A DNA stretch of 64,000 nucleotides, taken from NCBI GenBank assembly GCA_964035795.1, contig OZ038320.1, positions 30,566,875 to 30,630,874 of the forward strand. Direction: 5' to 3'. Shown in pieces: positions 22,001 to 39,519 of the stretch (its first letter is position 1; each line of letters starts with the position of its first letter). The position numbers and the translations under genes were made by a program. Under the pieces are notes generated by a model. The model searched no databases. It was not told where the DNA came from and worked only from the letters and a program-made list of their open reading frames with translations. The DNA is from Pterobdella sp. o SKG-2022. Its lineage: Eukaryota > Annelida > Clitellata > Hirudinida > Piscicolidae.

Positions 22001-25000
22001 AATTTTAAGACTTTATGCATCTTTTTTAAAGATTTTTCCAACAACCTCAAATTGATTGTTTAAAAAAACAATCTTCATTATGTTTTCAGTAATAAGAATA
22101 TATTCAACTATAGAAACCTTGAGAGCAGTAAATTTCTCCATCGGAGTCCTGTTGTCTTTCACGAAGTTTTTGATTACTTGCAGATTTATGTCGGTCTCCA
22201 GCATCTCGTCAGCTTGTGGATTATTAAGTGGTTTGAAGTCGAAGCAACATATAAATTAAGAGATGCTTTAATTTAAAAGCAATGATAAAAACAACAGACA
22301 AACAATGCAACATAAGCCTCAAGATCACCACGTTAAAAGCACAATACCAACAGATGGCATGCGGCAAATCTTCCTCTGGCATCCGTCTCTTATTGATGCC
22401 TTCTCCCAGCGAAGACCCAGGACTGAGGCCGGTATTGAGGGACTCGGTGCTCTGTGAAGGTTCAATCTCCTGGTGTTGCCGCAGGGTGGTGGCCCTGAGA
22501 AGGCCCTTGGTCGGCGGCACCAAGATAAAGAAGTAGCTGTGTGGAGGTGGTCGCGTTGTGGTTATGTTATATATTAATGGAGTTTGAGATCACATATATG
22601 TCCAAAAAATCATTAGTGAACATGAATGAAATGTGAACCTCATTACGAACAACTAATCCAGGCTAAAATAAAAAGCCTCAATCAACCCTGAAAAAATTGG
22701 TTTTCATTTTCCCAACACTTATCCAATTATTAACAAGCCACTACACACCATTCTCTCAACCTGCTCTCCTCCGCCACTCACCTAACAGCCATAATGGCAG
22801 GGATAACGAGCATAATGAGCAGGGTGATCTTGGGGGACATTCCCAGAGAGGTCATCAATGCGTATGAGATGGCCCCCAGCAAGCCTGCTGCTCCCGTCCC
22901 TGAACTCCATGTCGATATGACATTTCTGTGGCAGTTACAAAGGGGGTTATTAATATGAATGGTTTAAATGGTAGTTACAAAAGGGTTCAAGGTTATTAGC
23001 GGTTAAAATGGTTGTTTGAGAGAGATTTATTGATGTTAGAGTTCAAACAGTGGTTTAAAGGTTTATTGTTGTTAGTGCTTCAGAAGCTTTGAAGAACAGA
23101 ACGAGATTTTTACTCTCTCAAGGGATTTATTTATTTTCATTACTGAAATTTCAAACAATTTTAGTGATAAAGTGTGTATTAGTGGTTTTTTTTCATGGTT
23201 ATATTCCATCACGATTAACAGTGATCATTGAAATAGGTCATTTTTTAGGTAGAAATACCCCTCAATAAATGAGCTGTTTACATGTTTTTGATTAGCTGCA
23301 GTAAGGTTCTTTGACATCAAATGCACTTATATATTCAACAAGAGTAAATCTAAACAGGTTATTACGTAAAAATTAACCATATTGGTCTATACTGCTATAG
23401 ATGTTCCAATAACTAGAATTGAAAGAAGTCTAAAATGTTACTTAGTTAACGAAAAGCTTTTTATCTAAATAAAGTTTATTTGTGTTCTTGAATATACTCG
23501 TTCGATTGTGGCTAGTGTAAAAACATCGATCTAAATAATTGATACTACTAGACGTAACTCATCCTTGAATGCAAGCAGGTATTTATATAAGAGGTTGCAT
23601 AATTGAAGTAGAATAACAAACAAGATTGATACAAGTTTCCATAAATTTTTTTTGAATGAATTCTGTTTCAGACTGAACAAATTTTTCACATCAAGTAGCG
23701 CTATGTGAAATCTATAAATTGCGCAAGCAAACCCCATTTGGAAGCAACCTAATGGTTGACTTACCTACTAATCGAACTCGAAATTAGGTAAAAACTAAAT
23801 GCATCGTGTGACATCAAATCTTATAAAAAAAAAACTTTTAAAATGGAAAGACATTATGAATCATTGTTATTTTTATTAAAAAAAATAATATAAGTTATTA
23901 TTGTTATTATTGTGAAAAGATAGAGTTTACTTATTGAAATGCGAAATAAGGCCGAGGAAGGTAGTCTCACCCAGGCCACAAGATGCGCTTGCAAATACTA
24001 CTCCTGTTGTAGAATTAACAATAACTACAATAACATCAAAAAAAAAACAAAAAAAAAACTAATATAATATTAGTGAAAACATAAATAATAAAAACATACA
24101 AACTAATGAGATGAAAATATCAAAAGAACACAATGAACAAAGCCCCGCAAACAACCCCACTCACCGACCAACCCAACCACCACGTGGTTACTGCCACCTG
24201 CTGACACCAACACGTAGCTGAGGGCTGAAAAAGTCACCACTGCACTCACGCGCCATCTAGTGGTGAAAGATTTTAATTTTAATAATCTATAAAATTTCAA
24301 TGTAAATGTCAATTTTTGACGTGTTTAATAAATAGGTGGGTGTGCTTAAAACAATACGGTTATCGAAATTATAGAATCGATAGCAATAAATAAATAGGAA
24401 TGTGTGAGATATTGACAATTTTTATCAGTACAAAGGATGTATTGATTATTATTGATAACAAGTATTAATGTTATCATTAATATTTCTACTATAAATGTTC
24501 TCACATCGATTCAGCAAGAAAAAAAAATAAACGAGATGCATTTTTAACAAATTAATGATAAACATTTTGTATTTTAAAATCTTCACAATGTGAATAAACT
24601 TTAAGCAAATGAGGGAAATAAAGCCTTCAGCTAAAAACATACAAGATGAGGTCTAATAAATAATAGAATATTGAGCGCCTCTGAAGCAATCTTGAATTGA
24701 TAACTAAGCGCCATAAAAATCTTAATAATAATAATAATATAGATTGCAAGCTTTTTTTATGAAAAAATGGACAATAGTTGATATATAATTAAACCGAGTT
24801 TAAAATAAGGCATACTTAATGGTTTGAGTTAAAAACGAGGCTAAATAAACAGATAGATAGCTAGATAGATAGATAAATAGAGAAGATAGATAGATAGATA
24901 CAAAAGTTTAAAATCCGGTTTTAATCCCCAATATACTGAAGATGGCCAAATTTCTCCATTCACAAAATAATAAAACAACTAACTAAATAATGAAATGAGT

Positions 25001-26564
25001 ATTGAAATTTATAGTATGGAAGCAACCAACAAGTATGCCACTTTGTGTAGCAGCATGGGAGCTATAATCTTGATGAGGAGGGCTGGTAAGATGTCAGCCA
25101 ACAACACTGCCTGTGCGTCAATGATGGGTGTAGTCAAGTAAATGAGTGTGAGTGATAGACAATCAAAAATGAAAAAACATGGAAATTATCAAAAATAATA
25201 ATGCGAAGATGATAAAAATAATTTAACAACAAAAAATAAAAAAAATTTATAAAAATAATATTTAAAAATATAAAAATGAAATAGAAAAACAGCACAACAC
25301 AATTAAAAATGCGGTCATAATGGCACAGACTCCAAAAGTTTCTAGACCACAATGTTATGAAAACTAATGAGAATAATAGACCCCAGTTCCGATAGGGTTG
25401 CAGTTCTCAATAAGATGGTCACTCCTGTTGACATATGTGCTGTTCGGGGCCTGCAAGCAATAATAAAAACAATAATAATAATATCATTATTATTAACAAT
25501 AAATATTTTAATATACAAAAAAATTAGTGATAATAATATATAATAATAAAAAATCACGATAAATATGAAGTGATAAAATTTTTGTGAACAATTAGTCTTA
25601 AAAATGTGAGCCTTAAAAACAAAATAAAAAGTAAATTTTTTTTGATAGAATTTTATCTTATAAAAATAAAATAAAAAACCACATATCCACTAGCTCCACA
25701 GAAAACCCAAACTACAAAACTCTACAAGCACCCTATAAATAGATCTGGACCACAGCCTTGAAAATGAAACATAAAACAAATCTCAGCGATTTAAATAAGA
25801 AATTAAACTCAACAACGTCAATGAAACGAAAGAACAACATTTGGCGGGGTGAGGATGTCGTGTGCAGTTGATAACATCACTACATATCCAAAGTTATTTG
25901 CCAACCCCAACAACCTGTGTGTATGTGTGTGTGTATCTGAGTGTGTGGCAAAACACTAGATCCTAAGAGATAGTTAATTATCTGTAGTTTAGTGCACTTG
26001 TCTCAAAGTGGATAAACGCACAAGATGTTTGTGTGTATGTGAGTAAAATGAATAAATTATTTCATGAATGACGCTATAATAGTATCAATAATCTAAGGCA
26101 TTTGCTGTCAAACTCAGTTACTGAAACATGTTCAGCAGAATGATCTGACTATATTATATAAATGAAAACGTACTAATAGGAGAAAATTTTATCTTTTGTT
26201 TGAATGGTATGAGGATGTTATAATGTGTTTCAGCGAAATAATTATTAAGAAGATTAATAGGTATGCGTTGTTATATAAATCATTATTTATTTTTCACCAT
26301 CCATTATTTAAAAAATTTTTCAAGTTGTTGTTGTGTAATTTGTGGTGAAAAACTGTATTATTTTATTGTTAGTTAAACAAATACAACAGCCCATTTATAT
26401 TAGTTTTTCTTTGTTTAAGTAATTTTAGTGTATATTTATAACCCACGGGATCATATAAAAAGCAAAATGATACAGTTGAGATGTTGATAAAATAGAGATT
26501 ATGTACCAAAATCCAATCAGGTTCTTGGTCAGGTCCCGAGCCCCTTTCTTCTCCAGCAAAATGC
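19071..26564 (-). CDS. CLN3: CLN3 / battenin, lysosomal membrane protein (first exon not located)
   Basis: Battenin is a polytopic lysosomal/endosomal membrane protein whose loss causes juvenile Batten disease in man; it is needed for glycerophosphodiester clearance. Exons (minus): 26564-26507, 25914-25839, 25450-25382, 25110-25031, 24256-24165, 24003-23931, 22925-22782, 22536-22352, 22212-22118, 21908-21840, 20394-20339, 20072-19979, 19669-19529, 19187-19071. All phases agree and give about 448 aa plus the missing start exon (human 438). Landmarks in order: [20 protein letters not shown] (TM1), [50 protein letters not shown], a cytosolic linker, [71 protein letters not shown] and a final CSL stop. 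Each matches the known family order. The CANAATAAC-rich 3' intron sequence and a LINE lie inside introns. The start codon exon should lie right of 26564. Confidence 0.93.
20185..20315. repeat. TTA/AAT microsatellite, partly self-complementary
   Basis: An ATTATTATT-type run is followed by AATAATAAT-type runs within about 130 bp, so the two halves can pair. It lies in a CLN3 intron and yields spurious poly-Tyr/Ile frames on both strands. Confidence 0.6.
20455..20560. repeat. Interspersed repeat, pair with 43365-43440
   Basis: It shares TACATTTATTGAGCAATA, then GCTA.A.TTTCCGTAA and a CATAATA/CATAAAA-like block with 43365-43440. It is two diverged copies of an unclassified element, here in a CLN3 intron. 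Confidence 0.4.
20820..21832 (+). mobile_element. 3' end of a non-LTR retrotransposon (LINE), decayed
   Basis: Translating with frameshifts gives the C-terminal part of a LINE reverse transcriptase: [17 protein letters not shown], then [12 protein letters not shown], then a C-terminal stretch [20 protein letters not shown] and a CCHC-like knuckle ([17 protein letters not shown]), then [15 protein letters not shown]. This arrangement is typical of jockey/I- or RTE-like LINEs; the clade is inference. The 3' end is CATGCTAGCATGGAAACGGACG followed by (ATG)n, a tail type I associate with mollusc elements. It is GC-richer than its surroundings, sits in a CLN3 intron antisense to the gene, and stops about 10 bp from a CLN3 exon. 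Confidence 0.8.
23429..23524. repeat. Interspersed repeat, pair with 50368-50465
   Basis: About 95 bp that aligns well to 50368-50465: AAAATGTTACTTAG, TAACG.AAAGCTTTTT, TTTATTTGTGTTCT, AATATACT, GTTTGATTGTGGC-like, AGTGTAAA. Adjacent bases 23540-23735 also resemble 43105-43215 (TGTGAAA.CTAT.AATT, CAAGC/ACGAACCCC). This copy is in a CLN3 intron. Confidence 0.6.
24668..24745. repeat. LINE 3' tail remnant
   Basis: GAGCGCCTCTGAA..., then AAGCGCCATAAAAATC and an (AAT)n run. This matches the layout of the LINE tails at 56965-57035 and 55165-55235 (hairpin with GCGCC/GGCGC, then a short repeat). No coding part remains. It lies within a CLN3 intron. Confidence 0.4.
24846..24900. repeat. (GATA)n-type microsatellite
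   Basis: Tandem TAGATAGA units, slightly interrupted. Similar GATA tracts occur at 59732-59776 and, on the other strand, TCTA-rich sequence at 58085-58205. Confidence 0.8.
25917..25948. repeat. (GT)n microsatellite abutting a CLN3 splice acceptor
   Basis: TGTGTATGTGTGTGTGTATC on the plus strand reads as a CA repeat on the minus strand, directly before the acceptor ACACACAG/G of the CLN3 exon at 25914. The acceptor tract is therefore a CA repeat and not a polypyrimidine run. Confidence 0.7.
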
Positions 26565-29500
26565 CTTGAAGTGTTATAATATTGTGGTAAAATGAAATTA
26601 CTGGAATTGATTATTAAATTAAAATATTTGTTTGAAAATTTTTAAAGATGATTTAAAAATAGTTATTGTGAGTTTTGCAAATTTAAGCCAAGATTCAAAA
26701 TATAATACTCAAATGATTCAAGCTGGGTTTGAAATACTATTGATTGAAGCAGAAACAAAACTAGGCATGAAGTATAATAGCCTAAATCAAACTGTAAGGT
26801 CAGTAAACACAAGATATTTATTTTAAAAAAGACAAATTTTTTTAAAGACTAGCTTACATTATCAAGTGACAATCCACTTCATCATTTGGTAATGTAAGCT
26901 AGTCTTACCAAAAAAATTTGTGTTATTTTTCAAAATAAATATCTTGTGTTTTATGATCTTACAAAAAAACTAGGCATCTTGAATAATGTTCTAACTATAA
27001 TGAACATGGCAACTTACAAATAATCAAATATTCTAAAGAAATATTAAACAAGAATGAAGTTCCTTGGATGAATAAATGATAAACCTCATATTATATTTTT
27101 GCTAAAAACAATGAAAAAATTTTTTTGTTGAAATGGAGCTTTTAAAAATATGAACACGATTTAAACTAAGTTTTCCTAAACAATAAAAAAACAAAAAATA
27201 TGAAACATCAAAATAAAAAAAATAAGCTGAATTAACTAAAATTGTTTCTAATGAGATAAAAAAAAATCATATCAAACAAAAAATGTTTTATAACAACGAA
27301 ATTAAACTAATTAAATAAATAATAATAATAAGAAATATATAAAAAGCATAAAATAAGCATAACAACTAGAAATAGGGACCTTTATCAAAAGCATAAAAGA
27401 AAGCTAGAAAAAGTAATATTTTAAAAAACAAGAACAAAATAGATTTAAAAACAGAATGATGTGATAGAACATGCAGAATCATCATAAATAACTTTCATCT
27501 TCCATGGTGATGATTCTTGAATAAAGAATTCTCTGATCAAATCAATTGGAAATATTAATTAATAAGAATATAAATTATTGAAACTTATTTATGATATGAG
27601 TTATTATATATTACAGTTATGGTATAAATTTAATTTATTTTGAGACCAATTTATATAAAATAGTTTATTGAAGAATTGAAATGGAAAATTTTATGCATAT
27701 TTCGTTATAATTAAGAATTGAAATTTTTGTGCTTATATATTATTTATGAAAGAAAAAAATTATTTATAACATATTTTAAGGAAAAAGTGAATAAATATTG
27801 TGTAACATATGTTCAAAATAATATACTCAATCAAAATTACCTTTTTTGACATTTTTAATAAAATATGGCCCAAATAATATAATTTTAAATAATATTATTT
27901 TGAATAATCTCCCCAAAAAGCTAAAAAAATTGTTAAATTAGTGTAGGTAATAAAGACATAGAAAGTAATTGAAATAAAGTTTATAAACTAAAAGTTAACT
28001 ATGTATAACTAACTAACTTTCAAGTGGAAGCTCGTGGAAACATCCGCAAACTGAACATATGTAATAACCCGTGATTCTAAAAATTAATTTATGAAATATT
28101 TTCCATCGGATGCGCTTCATTTTAAATTTATTTTAAAAAATAAATTTTAAATTGAGTGTATAATAGCTAATTTTTTAAAGTATAATTTTGATGTAATGTA
28201 TAAGTTGCAAAAACAATTTCCAATCGATAAATTATCAACATTTTGTCAATTTAACTTTCAGTTTAATGGAAATCTTATTAAAAATTTTCATATTATATAA
28301 ATCATCAATTTTAAAAAAAACGAAGTTATGAACTTGAAAAAGTGCTTTTGCTTTGTTTATCAGCAAAAACTTTTAAATGATCATTATTTTAAAAATTTCA
28401 ATTTAAAACTAAAAATTCCAATTTTTTTCAAATGTCATATAATGATCATTTTAAAAATCAAATGCCATGTCATATGTCAAAATGGCAGTCTTGGTCATTT
28501 TGGGTATTTTAACATTTGCAAGTCACTCAAGATTATAATTCTGAACAATTATTTTTAAAGTAATAAACTAAATTTTCATTTATTGCGACTAAAACTATTT
28601 AATTTCCGTAGAATGGTAATATCCATACACACACACGTAATAGAAATGGTACATAAACGTTGAAGACACGAACTTTTAAGGAAGTCAACTTTTGAAAAAA
28701 AAAGTCTATTTACTCTCTTGATAATCTACAAAACAAAGTGGGATTATTATTACAATATTATTTTTTTAATAAATTCTATTATGATATTATTTCGTTTATA
28801 TTATTAATACTACCTTTTATTAAGTTATCCATGTTTTATTGTTAATATTATTATTTAAACTAAAGAATAAAAAACACTTTTTTAATAATCAAGTTATAAG
28901 TTAGTAACTAAATGTCGTCTTTTTAGCTCTTGGTATATATTTGAAAACACATATAGGTAGTTAATTATAAATGACCTTTTTGTATGCATAACTAACAGTA
29001 TAAGTACTTCATAGTTTGTCATATTTATGGAAAGCTTTGTTGTTTAATGGATCTGTGTGTTACCTAGATGCTTCTTTGTCATAGAAAAGACCACCAATAA
29101 AAAACGGTTTAAGGCCTGGTTGGTCTAGCAATAGAACTTTTTGTAAGGTTTAATCTTGTTTTTGGCTATTAAATCAAAATATATTTTTCCAAAAAAAAAT
29201 ATAAAATTAAGCGTTTGTAGACAAAGCTTAAAAGCATTATATTTAATGCATTCATCGACGTGTCAAAACGCTTAAAATTTATCTTTTCGAACTCACTACT
29301 CAACACTTTTGATCGATTCCACATAATATAGTTCTTTCCAGACGTTTACTCTTTGTTCATTTTTTATTATCTTTTGTGCTTTTCACTGAATTCTATCTTG
29401 GGGCAGGGCTTTTCTGTGCAGAGAATATACACCATATTAAATATTCAAACATTTGAATAACATTCGCATTAAACTCGTGAGATGCTTGAAGCACGTATTT

Positions 29501-29602
29501 ATCAATGAAATTATTTATAATCATTTTTCCTCAGATGAAACAATTATCTAAGAGTAAGGAATAAAATTGAAATGGCAAAAACGAAAGCTACATAGGACAG
29601 CT
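26565..29602. other. Intergenic, very AT-rich
   Basis: Apart from the foldback element at 26793-26963 I see nothing defined. The missing CLN3 initiator exon (minus) and the 5' end of the plus-strand SAM gene should lie here; the two genes would be divergently transcribed and share this region as promoter. I found no convincing short ATG exon. Confidence 0.4.
26793..26963. mobile_element. Foldback (MITE-like) inverted repeat
   Basis: Arms of about 70-74 bp (26793-26862 and 26890-26963) are inverted copies with a few mismatches (ACACAAGATATTTATTTT against AAAATAAATATCTTGTGT; AGACTAGCTTACATTA against TAATGTAAGCTAGTCT) around a loop of about 27 bp. There is no coding capacity. It could be a MITE or two head-to-head copies of a dispersed repeat. 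Confidence 0.75.
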
Positions 29603-31582
29603 ATGGAGGTAGCTAGATGGTTGGGTGAGTTGGGCTTGGAAGCATACCACACAGCTTTCATGGAGAATGGTTATGACTGCTTGGAGATTTGCAAGTTTAT
29701 AGGCAAACCTGATCTGGAGGCTATAGGAGTGGTGGAAGTTGAACACCAGCAAGTGATTCTGAATGCGGTTCGAAAATTGTTCCAGCCATTAAATGTTGCT
29801 CTCTTTGACGTCCTGTCACGCAACCTTTTGACGAATAAGATTGAAGCTTCAAAGAAAAAAAATTTAAAAAAAAACTGCCAGAGCAATGAATCTAAGCAAC
29901 ATAGGTCCCTTCGCAGCTCCATTGAAAGCTTTTACCCGTTCTTATCTTCGTCTGATCTTTCGCAAACTTGTGACTATTCGCCGCATTTCTACCAATGCCT
30001 TCTCCCTTCCAATTTCTCCAATGAAAACCTTTTTCAAACGTATAATGACTCGTTGAAAGTTAATAAAAAAGAACATAAATTATTGAAATCGTTGCATAAA
30101 AAGTCTGGAAATAAAGAACGTGCAGAAAACCGAGAGAGCTCAAAAAGAGAATTATGTAAATTGAATGAAAAAAGATCAAGTAATTTAATAAGGAAAATCG
30201 AGGAAAATGATGCTATAAACATGGGTTTTAGCGGCAGGAAAAACTCACAAAAACGAAAAAACTCAACAAAAACGTCCGATAATGGCTGTGTAATCAAAAA
30301 ATTCAACGATAATAATGATGATTTAGCTGCAAACGAACCCGCTTCTGAGAGTATAACCGATAAAACAAAAAATTCTGAAAATGTTCTTAAAAATAATGAA
30401 AAAAATAAAAATTTTTTGAATAAAAATAAAAAAACGAAAAAGAAAAATTCGGTAGGCAACAACATAGAAAAAAATAATTGCCGAGGTATTGCCGACAATC
30501 AAATAAACGGAGGTTTATGGTTTAACAAAAACTGCATCAACCATCCCAACATAACTGAAGAGAATATAATGAATTTTGGGAACTTGGCTGTTTCTGATAA
30601 CACAACACAGAGTAAAAAGAGTGTTTCTTCAAATACAACACAACCTCGTTTAGATGAGGTTGATAAAAATAGTTTAAGTGGCAACATGGCACCTACCTCT
30701 CACCACAAAAATAAAGACTTTAGCTATAAATTTCGCTTTCCAAACCTCAATCTATTCACATCATCTCTCGACTCCCGCTTTTCAAACCTTGAGTGCAACA
30801 CTGATGATGACAATGATCTTTGTGATGGGGATGAAGATAAACCTAATGATGAAGTTTGTGATGAGAATAATTATGATAGTAAATGCTGTGCTAGTGAGAG
30901 TGATGTAGATGATGATGTTAGTGATATCGATAATGGTGATGAAGAAACAAGTTATGTCTGTGAAAATAAAGATAATTGCAGGAATGAATGCGATGAAGGG
31001 AAAAATGATAGAGAATTTCAAAGAAGTGAAAATAACACAACATATTATAAAAATCTTGAAAACAATTATGAAAACCAAGAGGCTTGTGAGTTTCTGGATG
31101 GAAATGTTGAAGAAGAAAAAATATTGGAAGCGAGTGTATTTGGTGGTAAACCGCCCCACGGTATCATAGAGAGTGGTGTTAGTGAGAAATTCAATGAGAG
31201 CTGCGTTGATTATTATGATGAAGATGAATATCTGATGAATAAGGTCAAGTTACTGAACAAGATTCTTGAAGAAAAAAAAAATGACTTTTTTGGGAAAAAA
31301 TCTGATTATAAAAATGCTAACTGTTTCGATGATTGTATAAAAAGGTGTAGTTTATCAAATGATATAACAAAACAACACAATGACGATGATGATAGTAATA
31401 ACGATGATGGTGAGGATGATGAAGATCCCAACAATAATAAAGACAATAAAGATAGCAATGATGAAGATGATGAAACCAATGTTGGGGAAAAGGAAGAAGA
31501 TGCAACAAATGCAAGAGAACATCACCACAAAGCATGCGGTGTATATGATACAGGGAACTTCAATGATGGATCACATATGAAA
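29603..31582 (+). CDS. SAM-domain protein, SAMD5/SASH-like, acidic tail (3' exons not assigned)
   Basis: The first in-frame ATG gives MEVARWLGELGLEAYHTAFM, opening a SAM domain of about 60 residues (ENGYDCLEICKFIGKPDLEA, then IGVVEVEHQQVILNAVRKL). The ENGYD.LE.CK.IG..DL.AIGV pattern is the one found in SAMD5 and the first SAM of SASH proteins; SAM domains mediate oligomerisation or protein partner binding. The rest of this 660-codon exon is Lys/Asn-rich, then a long Asp/Glu/Asn-rich region from about residue 400 to the end, with no other domain recognised. The last codons run into AAA/GTAAGTGG at 31583, a good donor, so the stop in the raw frame at 31595 is probably intronic and further exons follow. 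The 34-38 kb exons are also phase 0 and could be these, but their own ATG is equally possible. Confidence 0.75.
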
Positions 31583-34050
31583 GTAAGTGGTCGTTAAGTT
31601 AACTGCATTAAGCTATGGTTAAATTAATGAAACCATTTTAAACAAATGAATTTTTCGATTAGTTATCTGCACTTCAATGAATATTCTTGCCCCATTTGCT
31701 ATAACCATTAAGTGATTTGAATGGTTTTAATGAAGAAAAAGGGATAAGTTTATGAGTTAAATAATGATAAAATGATTTTTAATAACTTTAGAGCTAATAC
31801 CACTTTGAATTTAATAGTAGTGATAGTAGTAATATCATCAGTAATCACAATAAGTAATTTATTTATGTATATTCTATATATTCCATGAGAATAAATATTA
31901 TTTTTAAAAAATTTTCAAACTTTCATCTATGATGGTACAAGAATACAACATTATCAAAAAAAAAAGCCATGTTCGTTTTTCTGTAAAAAAAATAATAATA
32001 CTAATATATACATCAATAATAAAAAAAAATAAAGTGTAAGCAGTGAAAAGAATACTAAAATGGAAATAACTGTAACTGGGTGACAAAAAACGAAAAAAAT
32101 GCCATTTTAACGCGTAAAAAACAATGAAAAAGACTATAATTAAAAAAAAGGGAATTCCATCTTTGAAAAAATAACGGCTACGATCCTCTCATTAGAAGCA
32201 AAAAACTTGTATAAAAGTGAATTCAAAATGGCGGAAATGCTTAAAAGTAAATTCGAGTGGTAATCAATTAGTTCATAAAAAATTTAAGAGAGATTTAATC
32301 AATCTTCTCTGAATACAGAAACCTTATTAATATTCTATGAGAGTTGGAATTTTAACTATAATGAGCAACGTTTAAAACTTTACTTTTCCAAAGATGGTTT
32401 CTATAATTATTTTATTTCAATTTATTCAAAAACCCATTGCTTTGGTTTGTTTTGTATGCCTTCACAACTCTAATGAGTTTCATTAATTTATTCTAGTATA
32501 TATTACACTATTATTTTTTTTAAATGCATTTGAAAAAATAATATGTCAGCCAAGTAACCACTGAGGGTTTCAGAAAGCTTCAAACATTTCAGAAATTTGA
32601 AAATCTATTCTCAATACACAATCCAAATCATTTTTACATATATAAGATGTAAGTGCACTATGCAACACTATATAGGTTCATTTTCTATAAGATAAAGGGT
32701 GTAGCTCTACAAAACAACAGAATATTTAGCTAGTTTCTATTCATTTCTCCTTCATATTTATTCACGGTCGATAAGTTAAGAATTACTTTCCTAAAAATAG
32801 CATTCCTTAAGTCAAACGAGACGCCATCATAAACAACAAAAAATATAAAAGCATACAGCTTATTCAAGGTAAATAAGCGCAGGCATTGAAGGCTTTTTTT
32901 ATTTGAGATTCAAAAGCTTTCCTTTTGGACAATCATTAAGTTTGTAAAGCAGAATTAATTGTTTGATTGCAAGGAGTCCTAAAAGAGATAAATCAGATGA
33001 GTGTGGCAGAATGCTTGGGTTTGTATAAGTTTTTTTGAACATTTTTATTCTTATTTTTTATTGAATTGATTTTTTAATGTTGGAATTTTGTTTTTATTTG
33101 TTTTTTTACAGTTTTTTCTATAATACCAATTTGGGTACAGTAATTTTTTTAATTTCACAGCCGGTTTCAGTCGAAATATTAAAAAAAATATTTTCCGAAA
33201 ATATTTTCAACCAAGAAACCATTATACATATTAGTATTCTAGAATATTCCTGAGTTCCATATTGTCTTATAACTTCAAAAAATTTAAAAAACCAACTGAA
33301 TAATACAGAGCTATTTACTGTTATCCTGGGACTATCGCATTGTATGGTGATGTAACCAAAAAATAAAAACTTTTTATATCAATTTTTAAACATTTTTTAC
33401 GCTTTTCTCAAAACAATCATAAACTACAAAATTCTTTTTTTAAATACAGTATAATTCTTAAAGTTTATTTCAAGCTTAAGCAATCCTTCATTGTGTAAGG
33501 CATAAATTCCAATAGAGTCTCTAGCATACAAAATGCAAGGAAAATAATTTATATGCCAAACAGTGAGTAGGCGGGTGCGTATCAAGCCGTCCCTTTGTTT
33601 TTCATGCAAAACTCTTCGGAGTCTTAACAAAAACTATTAAAGAAATTCAAAAAATAAAAAAAACCTCAAACACTAGCAACAAAAAGACAGAATTTAGCTC
33701 TAAAGGCATCTTCAAAGCTGTAAAAAAATTCCGAAAACATAGAATTCTCGAACATTTTAAAGCTCAATAGACACGAAAAGATCCTACATAGAGTAGACCT
33801 CCCGCCTCTCTATTGATTTATAATGTTCAAAAATACACATTGTTGGAACACTTTTGTTGAAATTCTTTATTGCACTTTATATGTTCCATCCATTCTTTCA
33901 AAACTTTTTGGACTTTTCAAAGTGCTCGATTCTTCTCGCGCGTGAGCCTTGTATTTGATTTTCATTTCGAGTTTTCTTTTCCACAAATATTTTTAAAAAC
34001 TTCATACTTCATATTTTTTCATTCAAAATTCTTTTTTTCAAGTTTTCCGA
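31583..34050. other. Intron or intergenic, AT-rich
   Basis: No exon or RNA gene was recognised. The stretch contains short poly-A tracts and AAT repeats. It is an intron if the SAM gene continues to 38.2 kb, otherwise intergenic. Confidence 0.4.
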
Positions 34051-38227
<4,177 letters not shown>

Positions 38228-39519
38228 TTTTATTTATTGGACCAAAAATTATTTTACAATGGTAACGAAATTTAATTATCTCGTTTATGTTGTTATACCA
38301 AAAGTAACTTTGCAAGCTGATAATCTTTATATTGGGACAAATTGAATTATTTAATTGAAATTTTTTGATATTTATTTGTGAGTAATGGCTGTCTGCAAAA
38401 TATTTTTGTTGCTTCTACACATTATGAACTGCTTGAATTTTGTTCCAAATAAATTATTTTTGAGTTTCAGAGTCACTTTTTTCTCCATCTATTCATACTA
38501 AAAACCAGAATATTCTTTTATTTTCATACCTTGCTAAGATGTCACCTTCATTTTTTTCTTAGGTGAGCATGTAGGAGAAAATTATGAAAATTTGAATTTT
38601 TTATTTCATTCCAACATTTTAAGGTTTTGATATTTCAGTCTGCAAATACAATTAAAAGGAAGGATTCATAAGTTTCATCAAAGATCAAAACTCCAGTTCA
38701 CTGAAAAATCATCAATGAGTTTGTGGAAAAAGCTATTCCGCCTGAAGCCTGCTTGGTTGTCTTGAATGTGTTATATTGTGGTATCTCTTGAAAAAACCAA
38801 GCAACTTCTGATGTATTACTTTCCAGATACGACAAAAGCGTGTTTCTTCGTTGATTGTCTCATTTTCAATGAAGCTTTTTGAAGAGTTTAACGATAAATT
38901 TGACCTTTTTTCTCATTTAAAATTTTTTTAAACGATGTTAACAACACTATAATTATTATTACTGCATCAATTTTGATGCGGTTAAGCCCTGTTGTATTTC
39001 CAATCTTTAACTTCTACGAAAACCCAAATTTTATCATTTTTAGCTTCTCTCACTCTTTTTTTAAACTCTTTTTTTGCCTTTAATTATGAAAAAATGATGT
39101 GTTTAGTTTTATAGGAGAGTTTTGGAGTGTTTTCACCTTTAAGCTTATATCCTAAAATCAGATATTTTGCGTCAGTCCCTGGTGGTTTGAAATTCTTATC
39201 TGCAAGCTAAAACGTTATGTTGTCCAGGTTTTTTATGTTAACTCCCCAAGATATTCGTTATTCCTTATCAGCGAGTTGCTTTTTAGCAAGCCTTCTTAAT
39301 CGTTTATTTTTAGTAGTCTAAAACTTTACTTTTTCTAGTTTGAGTTATGTTTAAAGATTTTATCTGTTTTCTTGTTCGTATTGTTGTAGAAGTCTCTGAT
39401 ATAAGATCTTTATGTTGATATTGTACAACATGTTAATTTTTCAAACTTTGACTTCAATCGTGTATGTTCAAAATTTTATATATAATTTCTCATTTCATTA
39501 AACATATACTACATCATAG
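38228..39519. other. Intergenic, 3' UTR of upstream gene
   Basis: AATAAA near 38449 is a candidate polyadenylation signal about 220 nt after the stop at 38227. I looked here for the TM1-TM2 exons of the SLC6 gene that follows and did not find them. Confidence 0.4.

Noticed and set aside
30034..30498. 154-codon minus-strand Leu/Phe/Ser-rich frame
   Set aside because: Antisense shadow of the Lys/Asn/Glu-rich SAM-gene exon; the composition follows directly from the complement of AAA/GAA codons.
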